The notes below the pieces were generated by a model. It did no database searches, was not told the DNA's origin, and saw only the letters and a program-made list of their open reading frames with translations. Of a stretch of DNA of 6,600 bases, positions 1 to 5,332 are shown piece after piece. The stretch's first letter is position 1. Each line of letters starts with the position of its first letter. The stretch spans positions 1-6,600 of the forward strand of contig JAGLWX010000315.1 in assembly GCA_023133185.1 (NCBI GenBank). Direction: 5' to 3'. Origin of the DNA: Fidelibacterota bacterium (lineage in GTDB: Bacteria > Fidelibacterota > UBA2242). The translations under genes and the position numbers were made by a program.

Positions 1-79
1 CCATCGCCAGTGCACCAAAAATCAATCCCAGCAGGATGGCTTTCTCTTTCTGTTTGATGGTCATGGATTTCGGACTCAT
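1..79 (-). CDS. N-terminus of a probable membrane protein (3' end outside window)
   Basis: Only the first 26 codons are present: MSPKSMTIKQKEKAIL followed by LGLIFGALAM. A basic, hydrophilic start runs into a hydrophobic segment, consistent with a transmembrane helix or signal anchor. The ATG at 79 follows the PrsW stop by 12 nt, with AGG seven nt upstream (89-87). A second in-frame ATG at 64 lacks an SD, so 79 is preferred. The close spacing places it in the same operon. The family cannot be identified from this fragment. Confidence 0.6.
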   Translation of the reverse strand, partial: MSPKSMTIKQKEKAILLGLIFGALAM

Positions 80-91
80 GAGTTAACCTGT

Positions 92-1105
92 TTAATTATT
101 TTTTTCAAGGTAATACAGTTGCCAGAGATCCCGCGGACTGGACTTCAATAACGGCGCCATCGCCCGTTGTCCGGTCTTGCCAATATTCTTTGCCAGCTGC
201 TTCAATTCAGTAAAACGGTTTTCGACATCCGGGTCCGGCTGAACCGGAAAGCCCTGTTCCCGCAGCATCAGGTTGGCTTTCGCCTGCGCCGTGAGATCGA
301 GATAAATTTGCAGATAGCAGAAAATATCAGCGACAACCTCCACCGGCAAATGCTCCCGCAGTGAATAAATATACTGACCGGATTTTGTATCGCTGAATTT
401 GCCTTTGCGAATCGCATTCAGCAGACGCACGCTGGATTCCAGCCCCTGTTCCATCCAGTCACGCAGGAATTTTTCACTTTGCGTAAAGGCAGCGCTGATT
501 AATAATGGTAAAATCACCAGCTGACCCGCCGTTACATATTCTGAGGGCAGTAGTTGACTGACCAGCACTTTATTGAATACCAGGTGAATGATAAGCGCAA
601 TTAAAAAACCCGGTATAAAATAAATCATTTTATGCGATCTGAATCGTTCACAGAAATATGCGGATATGATCATCAGTAGTGCGGTCGTACCGCCATGCAT
701 AACTGCTGTGCCAAAACCACGGACGATCCACAACAACGGATTTGTATCCTGGATGGTAATCAGGTAAAGAAAATTCTCCAGAAGCGCAAATCCGGCGCCG
801 CTGGCAAAACCGATAATCGCACTGTCAACGATGAAACCAACCCGTTTCCATTTCAGCATTAGAATTGGTAACAGCGCCTTGAGAAATTCTTCGCTTAATG
901 GTCCCCAGATCAAGATCAATTCCTGCCCAGACACTCTCAATTGCCGCTGAAAGAAAAATGCACAGGCTGCCGCGAAAATTCCGTATAGTATCGTCAGTAT
1001 AACGATCAACGGTTTCAGCAATTTATAACTGTCCATCAGAATCAGCATCAGCAGAAATACCAGAACCGGCAGGAAACTGATGGATAATTTGAGAACAAAG
1101 ATCAT
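92..1105 (-). CDS. PrsW-family intramembrane metalloprotease with C-terminal extension
   Basis: A 337-residue polytopic membrane protein. In Bacillus subtilis, PrsW cleaves a membrane-bound anti-sigma factor; this family is known for regulated proteolysis. Diagnostic motifs are in order: LSEEFLKALLP (70-80, E72/E73), IGFASGAGFALLENFLYL (98-115, E110/N111), RGFGTAVMHGGTTALLM (129-145, H137) and IIHLVFN (172-178, H174/N178). These are the conserved glutamates and histidines expected at the active site. Hydrophobic segments lie at about 5-24, 31-53, 62-83, 91-117, 124-151, 160-181 and 190-207. Residues about 208-337 are a soluble, mostly helical extension ending in RDLWQLYYLEKNN, not part of the core protease. 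The ATG at 1105 overlaps the stop of the upstream gene (ATGA) and has no clear SD, so translation is probably coupled. Family assignment is strong; orthology to B. subtilis PrsW is not claimed. Confidence 0.9.
   Translation of the reverse strand: MIFVLKLSISFLPVLVFLLMLILMDSYKLLKPLIVILTILYGIFAAACAFFFQRQLRVSGQELILIWGPLSEEFLKALLPILMLKWKRVGFIVDSAIIGFASGAGFALLENFLYLITIQDTNPLLWIVRGFGTAVMHGGTTALLMIISAYFCERFRSHKMIYFIPGFLIALIIHLVFNKVLVSQLLPSEYVTAGQLVILPLLISAAFTQSEKFLRDWMEQGLESSVRLLNAIRKGKFSDTKSGQYIYSLREHLPVEVVADIFCYLQIYLDLTAQAKANLMLREQGFPVQPDPDVENRFTELKQLAKNIGKTGQRAMAPLLKSSPRDLWQLYYLEKNN
1102..1105 (-). promoter_or_regulatory. ATGA stop-start overlap coupling the barrel protease and PrsW genes
   Basis: On the minus strand ATGA holds both the ATG of the PrsW-like gene and the TGA of the 975-residue gene. 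The upstream bases (GCTGAAAATATT) contain no good SD, so PrsW translation should depend on ribosomes finishing the upstream gene. This implies the two proteins are made together. Confidence 0.8.
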
Positions 1106-4029
1106 AATATTTTCAGCGAAACCATGAGTTCATTGCCGAGTTTATTACCACCCTCGACAGCATAGCCGTAGCCAACGGAAATCGTTGTCTTGAACAGTGA
1201 AAACAGGACTATTTCCATATCCGCCTGAATGCCTATATTCTGAACATGCCGGGTCAAGTTTTTATCATCCAGATTGGTGACAATCGCCGAGGCAAAAACC
1301 GAACTGCGCAGCCAACGAGGATACATTGCCGGAATACCGATATGACGAAATCGTAGTGGCGGCAGATTAAGTTCCACCATTAGTTTAGCGAAATTTGTTC
1401 CACCGATACTGTTCAGGTCAGCGCCGGGAAATGCATAATATTCACGGTAGCGTTTAGCAGTTTGATGGTCGATCCAGTTGTTGCCAAAACCTCCGAAGTA
1501 ATAATTGGCAAAGGGTTCATTATGTTCGGAAGGTGAAACGCCGGCTGCTGATCTCAACCATACTGAAGTATGATTAATAGGCAGCGGAACACCGTAGTCC
1601 AGTGTTGCGACAAAACGTGGGAAAAGCTGTTGATTTGCCAGATTGTTTAATGATAACAACTGCAGCGCATAGCCCTTCTCACCATCCACGGCACCCAGTG
1701 ATTTTTCGATATACTTGTATGAAAGGGTCAGATTATTGAAGAAATAGTGCCCATAATTCGCCGCCACATTCTGGTAATCCGGCAGCGTTTCCAGTCCGCC
1801 CCAGCCACCGAAGCGCCAGTAAATATCCATTGTTCTCGGTGTGTCGTAAATCAGGTTTTTACTATAATTCATACCCACGTAATAACCTTTACGACTGGTT
1901 TTTGTCGGACCGAACAAATCGTAGAAATCGGCAGCATTGTATTTGGCGTTTAGTTCCCAGCGCCAGTGACGAATGCTCAGATCCAGATGCAGCCGTTCAT
2001 TATTATCCAGCGAATCGCCGCCGGGTGAATAGGACACCGTTGCGGTCAATCCATCATAGCCGATGTCGTTTTTAATTTCAAAAAAGTAACCAGCTGCTAC
2101 CGCGTCTTTATAACCTTCAATAATCGGATATGCCGCTGTAAGATGCAGATTTTTCAGGCTGTGGTATGTTCCCTTATACCGGATCAGACTATCCAGCTGA
2201 ACATCACCGGGATTACCGGGATGCCAATCTGCGACATATGGGTATTTCTCATATACCGACTGACCCAGAAAGTGAATCGCCGCGACATTGTCTATTGTTT
2301 TATCCTCAATCCACCCGGGGATGAATCCCTTTGAAGTGTATTTAAACACGATCAGCGAATCCCCGTTCAACGGCAAAGGGCGGAAATATCCGGTTTCGGC
2401 ATTTGTCAGAATCGACATATCTTTAAGGTCAAAATCATAGCGATATATATTTGAGACACCGGAATAGTAGGAGGTTCCGTATATATAACGCCCATCGGGT
2501 GAATAGACAAAGTTTGCCGGTGAATTCATCTGGAAATCAAAAAGTTCCTCATAATCCGCTTTGTAATTCTCAAGGTCGGCGACCTTAAACCGGACCAGTT
2601 TCTGATTTCCGTCAACAAAGGTCAGCGCCCCGGTGATGTAGTGACCATCGGGAGAAATATCCAGATCGTAGAGATCAGTACCGTACTGAAACGCAAACAA
2701 CGCTTTATAATCGTCGTAAGGCGGCGCTATCTGCACGATCGTGGAAATACCGTTTTCATGACGAACGCCGAAAATTATCTTATCGATGGGATTCAGCGCC
2801 AGGTCACCGGTTCTGACATCAGTAATCAACCGGCGGCTTTTATGGGTTTTCAAATCGACAACATTCAGGTCACGGTATTTAAAATTATCCGTTGTAAAAA
2901 ACAGTCGCTCATTTTCCTTATCAAACAGCAGATTGGTCACATAATATGTAGATGCGCCTTTAACATCACAAATCCTCCGCAGTCTGCCGGTTTTCAGATC
3001 GATAGCGGCAATATGAGCAATTTGCCCGGGAAATTTCACGCCGGTGTACAGAATCTGTTTGTCATTGTCAAGATATGACCGGGAAACACTGCCTAAAACG
3101 TTATTATGAATAATCGGACGAAAATCGGTCACCGGGTTTTTGCGGATTCGGTTCAGATTTTCCTGCTGCCACTGTTTTTCAAAACTGATCCATTTTGTCC
3201 ATTCATCAGCCAGCGGTTTCCCGTATAACTCTTTGAACTGCCGTGAAAAATAGCGCTTGCTGCCCGGACGATAGTTAACCCACTCGATAAGTTTATCCGG
3301 ACTATACTGGTTAGCGAGATAATTAAAGAACCGGGCGCCATAGAGATAGGAATTGGCTCCCACCTGAAAATCGATCGCGGTTCCTTCGGATTCCAACCCG
3401 ACCATGTGATAAATATAGCTGTTGTCGTAAACCATTGTACGGAATACCATTTCATCATAAGCGCCCAGCGCCCGCCCGACACCGCCGCTCATCCAGGTTT
3501 CCATGAATACTGCAATGCCTTCATGATACCAGCGCGGTGAAAATTTCCGCGGAGCGGTCTGATAGGCGTAAAGCATTGAGATGGGATGTTTGGGAATTTG
3601 CTGGATCTTCCCGCCGAACACCTTCCGCCAGAGCCGTTCACGCTGGGAACATTGATCCATGGCGACAATATGCACCTGTTCATGGTTCATCAACAGACTC
3701 ATGCGCTCATTGGCAAATGCGACCTCAAAAATATAGAGATAGGGCGCCATGGAGATATAGATAAAATTCCGTGGGACCGCCGTGGCGCCGCCATTAGACC
3801 AATCGCCAAAGTCTTCAAGAAACATCGTGATCGGTTCGTAGGGTTCCCACTGCCAGAAGCCACGATAATAATTCACCGTATTGGTATAGCATCTCGCCAA
3901 ATGGGGTGTAATGTACTGATGCGCATTACTGTAATAGACCAGGTTCAGATCATCGGTTTTGAGTTGATTCAGCTTCTGTGCAGAGAGGCTGGCAATAAGA
4001 ATCAGTAATCCAAATAAGATATTTTTCAA
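1102..4029 (-). CDS. Exported metallopeptidase (peptidase MA-like, HEQVH) with TolB/WD40-like beta-propeller and C-terminal outer-membrane barrel
   Basis: A 975-residue secreted protein. Residues 1-18 form a Sec signal peptide ending SLSAQ. Residues about 25-290 resemble the peptidase MA superfamily of zinc proteases: HEQVH at 116-120 is the HExxH zinc/catalytic motif, and WYHEGIAVFMET (168-178) supplies a likely third ligand, E170. Residues about 310-575 form a beta-propeller with TolB/WD40-like blades (IDLKTGRLRRI, VDLKTHKSRRL, ISPDGHYITGAL, YSPDGRYIYGTS). From about 625 onward, alternating aromatic/hydrophobic strands look like an outer-membrane beta-barrel. The end (IGGTNFAKLMVELNLPPL, then FKTTISVGYGYAVE) is reminiscent of bacterial surface antigen/Omp85-type barrels. 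The protein would therefore be barrel-anchored, with the protease and propeller in the periplasm or at the surface. It begins with TTG, 61 nt after the repeat-protein gene, and overlaps the PrsW gene by 4 nt. The protease call rests on motifs; the substrate is unknown. Confidence 0.88.
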   Translation of the reverse strand: MKNILFGLLILIASLSAQKLNQLKTDDLNLVYYSNAHQYITPHLARCYTNTVNYYRGFWQWEPYEPITMFLEDFGDWSNGGATAVPRNFIYISMAPYLYIFEVAFANERMSLLMNHEQVHIVAMDQCSQRERLWRKVFGGKIQQIPKHPISMLYAYQTAPRKFSPRWYHEGIAVFMETWMSGGVGRALGAYDEMVFRTMVYDNSYIYHMVGLESEGTAIDFQVGANSYLYGARFFNYLANQYSPDKLIEWVNYRPGSKRYFSRQFKELYGKPLADEWTKWISFEKQWQQENLNRIRKNPVTDFRPIIHNNVLGSVSRSYLDNDKQILYTGVKFPGQIAHIAAIDLKTGRLRRICDVKGASTYYVTNLLFDKENERLFFTTDNFKYRDLNVVDLKTHKSRRLITDVRTGDLALNPIDKIIFGVRHENGISTIVQIAPPYDDYKALFAFQYGTDLYDLDISPDGHYITGALTFVDGNQKLVRFKVADLENYKADYEELFDFQMNSPANFVYSPDGRYIYGTSYYSGVSNIYRYDFDLKDMSILTNAETGYFRPLPLNGDSLIVFKYTSKGFIPGWIEDKTIDNVAAIHFLGQSVYEKYPYVADWHPGNPGDVQLDSLIRYKGTYHSLKNLHLTAAYPIIEGYKDAVAAGYFFEIKNDIGYDGLTATVSYSPGGDSLDNNERLHLDLSIRHWRWELNAKYNAADFYDLFGPTKTSRKGYYVGMNYSKNLIYDTPRTMDIYWRFGGWGGLETLPDYQNVAANYGHYFFNNLTLSYKYIEKSLGAVDGEKGYALQLLSLNNLANQQLFPRFVATLDYGVPLPINHTSVWLRSAAGVSPSEHNEPFANYYFGGFGNNWIDHQTAKRYREYYAFPGADLNSIGGTNFAKLMVELNLPPLRFRHIGIPAMYPRWLRSSVFASAIVTNLDDKNLTRHVQNIGIQADMEIVLFSLFKTTISVGYGYAVEGGNKLGNELMVSLKIL

Positions 4030-4034
4030 GAATA

Positions 4035-4039
4035 TTCTC
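4035..4039 (-). promoter_or_regulatory. Weak ribosome binding site supporting a TTG start
   Basis: The minus strand reads GAGAA, five nt upstream of TTG at 4029. An in-frame TAA lies just upstream (4044-4042) and the first in-frame ATG is residue 69, which would delete the signal peptide. TTG is therefore the best start. A weak SD with a TTG start suggests lower translation than the preceding two genes, both of which have strong sites. Confidence 0.6.
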
Positions 4040-4090
4040 GTTTATAAAAATTACAATTTATATCAGACAGTCGGGCTATTTTCCTTAAAG

Positions 4091-4933
4091 TCACCACACT
4101 TTATTAACTTCAGAGTTTTTGATAGCATTCTGAAATTCCGCACTTCTGACAAACTGTTCGAAATCCTGACTCATGAATATTTTATGAAAATCCTGGTTCA
4201 TAACCAATTTTTGAATATCCTGGTTTAAAAAGATAAATTTTTGAAAATCCTGGCTCAAAATAATGACTTGAAATTCCGTATTATTGAAATCAATACTCGT
4301 GGGAGCGTCATCTCCCGGTCGGATTGTCTGAAAAGTGCCTCCCAGTAATTTAGAAAAGTCAGCGCCGAAAATTCCCTGAATATCCTGATTATAAACTGCT
4401 TTGAAATTAAAATTCATTATTAAAGACTGAAAATCCGAATTAAAGAGAAGTTTCTGAATATCCTGGGCGTTTGGCGATATTATTTCAGGAGCATCTGACG
4501 GTAACAGTTGACTAAAATTCTGCTGAAATTGCTGAAATTCCGCACTTTCGAACCATAATTTGGCGTTATCACCCTGCTCCAGAAAGTTACTGAAATTTTG
4601 AGCTGCCTGATCAAAAACCTGTGACACATCGAGGGCTAAGACGATGTACTTGATCTGGTCCGGATTTGCCAATAATGCTCTAAAATTTTCATCCTTCAAC
4701 AAATTCTGAAACTCGGCACCCTGGATAAATTTCGCAACTTCCGGGTCATCACATTTAATATCTTCCATTCTCATTTGTTGTCCCCGAAAACGGTCCACCT
4801 TTTCGACATCGCCGATGGTCCCGGCTGTTTGATCAGGCGGGGGAAAAACGTTGAACAATCTCAACAAAATTAAGACAACGACGAGCGCAGCCAGCAATAC
4901 AATTATTGCAGTACGCATTTCTTTTTTACCCAT
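4091..4933 (-). CDS. Membrane-anchored protein of degenerate nonapeptide repeats, function unknown
   Basis: I do not recognise this 280-residue protein. A short basic N-terminus (MGKKEMR) precedes one strongly hydrophobic helix at about 9-29. A proline-rich joint (FPPPDQT) and a charged linker to about residue 65 follow. This reads as an uncleaved signal anchor with the bulk outside the inner membrane. From about residue 65 to the C-terminus it is built on repeats of about nine residues with a consensus near [NS]-Q-D-[FI]-Q-K-L-x-x. The clearest run is residues 217-278: the D/E position recurs at 220, 229, 239, 248, 257, 266 and 275. A second block (156-196) has it at 158, 167, 176, 184 and 192; looser copies occur at 73-104 and 130-145. 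There is a single cysteine (C61), no catalytic motif, and the protein is rich in Q, N, F and D. It lies 36 nt after the STAS gene and 61 nt before the metallopeptidase gene. It could be a surface scaffold, binding protein or protease substrate. Confidence 0.85.
   Translation of the reverse strand: MGKKEMRTAIIVLLAALVVVLILLRLFNVFPPPDQTAGTIGDVEKVDRFRGQQMRMEDIKCDDPEVAKFIQGAEFQNLLKDENFRALLANPDQIKYIVLALDVSQVFDQAAQNFSNFLEQGDNAKLWFESAEFQQFQQNFSQLLPSDAPEIISPNAQDIQKLLFNSDFQSLIMNFNFKAVYNQDIQGIFGADFSKLLGGTFQTIRPGDDAPTSIDFNNTEFQVIILSQDFQKFIFLNQDIQKLVMNQDFHKIFMSQDFEQFVRSAEFQNAIKNSEVNKVW
4100..4279 (-). repeat. Coding tandem repeat with a 27-30 bp period
   Basis: This is the DNA behind the best-conserved repeat run of the 280-residue protein. 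On the plus strand a unit close to TTTTGAAAATCCTGG recurs, with the TCCTG core starting at 4164, 4191, 4218 and 4248. The spacings of 27, 27 and 30 bp match protein units of 9, 9 and 10 residues. More diverged copies with the same core occur at 4383 and 4461. Similarity is visible in nucleotides as well as protein, which suggests duplication rather than protein-level convergence. The stretch 4141-4260 contains 36 G/C in 120 bases (30%). Confidence 0.75.
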
Positions 4934-4938
4934 TGATT

Positions 4939-4945
4939 CCTCCTA
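4939..4945 (-). promoter_or_regulatory. Shine-Dalgarno that fixes the start of the repeat protein
   Basis: The minus strand reads TAGGAGG, five nt before ATG at 4933. An alternative in-frame ATG (residue 6, at 4918) has no such site at a suitable distance, so the longer start with the basic MGKKE prefix is preferred. Confidence 0.8.
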
Positions 4946-4969
4946 ATGTTTATTAAAAACTTGAATTAT

Positions 4970-5308
4970 TTAACCGGCTAACCGTTTTAATGCTTCGTGC
5001 TTATCCGGCACAATTGAAAAGAGGTTGTCAAAACGACAAATCTTGAATACTTCAAAAACCGATTCCTGCATTCCAAACAGGATAAATTTACCGCCTTTAT
5101 TTTTAATATTTTTCAGGGTCATCAGCAGTACCCGCAGTCCACTGCTGGATATATAATCCAGTTGTGTACAGTCAGCGATAAATATCTTACTGTCACCTTT
5201 CATCATTTCGGTCATCTCTTTTTCATATTCCGGTGCTGTCATTGTATCCAGGTGACCAATAATTTCAATTACAATAGCGTTATTTTCCTGATAGGATTTT
5301 AATTCCAT
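4970..5308 (-). CDS. STAS-domain protein, anti-sigma-factor antagonist (SpoIIAA/RsbV-like)
   Basis: A 112-residue single-domain STAS protein, the usual length for this family. Family members bind a serine-kinase anti-sigma factor when unphosphorylated and release it when phosphorylated; a PP2C phosphatase resets them. The core YISSSGLRVLL motif (residues 52-62) contains the loop with the phosphorylatable serine. By motif alignment with SpoIIAA this is Ser56, immediately before Gly57; Ser54 replaces the SpoIIAA aspartate, which I believe is common in Gram-negative homologues. The rest follows the fold: IVIEIIGHLDTMTA at the N-terminus, KIFIADCTQLDYI before the loop, and GGKFILFGM after it. The start at 5308 is supported by GGAGG five nt upstream. 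The gene lies 24 nt after the phosphatase, which makes it the natural substrate. The sigma factor and kinase it would control are not visible, and it could instead regulate a non-sigma target. Confidence 0.93.
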   Translation of the reverse strand: MELKSYQENNAIVIEIIGHLDTMTAPEYEKEMTEMMKGDSKIFIADCTQLDYISSSGLRVLLMTLKNIKNKGGKFILFGMQESVFEVFKICRFDNLFSIVPDKHEALKRLAG

Positions 5309-5313
5309 TTTTT

Positions 5314-5318
5314 CCTCC
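5314..5318 (-). promoter_or_regulatory. Strong ribosome binding site for the STAS gene
   Basis: The minus strand reads GGAGG followed by five A residues and then ATG at 5308. It lies inside the 24-nt gap after the phosphatase stop, so the STAS gene is re-initiated independently and can be translated in excess of the phosphatase. Confidence 0.75.
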
Positions 5319-5332
5319 GTTATTAATAAAAA

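Noticed and set aside
80..91. Possible terminator between the PrsW-like gene and the next gene
   Set aside because: The gap is only 12 nt, with no stem or T-run; it holds the SD of the following gene.
2641..3078. A 145-codon plus-strand open frame opposite the propeller region
   Set aside because: Its translation has no recognisable domain, and it is fully antisense to a well-supported gene with coherent propeller blades.
3153..3683. Two minus-strand open frames (3153-3482 and 3489-3683) inside the metallopeptidase gene
   Set aside because: They are out-of-frame readings of the protease domain that carries the HEQVH and WYHEG motifs, with no domain or RBS support. The real frame is continuous, so there is no frameshift.
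3586..4008. A 140-codon plus-strand open frame opposite the signal peptide and protease domain
   Set aside because: Composition is typical of an antisense shadow (scattered C, H, R and P, no family features), and the opposite strand carries clear catalytic motifs.
4030..4075. Possible sigma-70-like promoter on the minus strand in the AT-rich gap
   Set aside because: TATAAA-like hexamers are present, but I could not pair one with a convincing -35 element at the right spacing; AT-richness alone explains them.
4100..4470. Possible CRISPR-like array because of the regular 27-30 bp spacing
   Set aside because: The period covers repeat plus spacer with no unique 30-bp spacers, the units are diverged, and the whole stretch is an intact reading frame with repeats visible in the protein.
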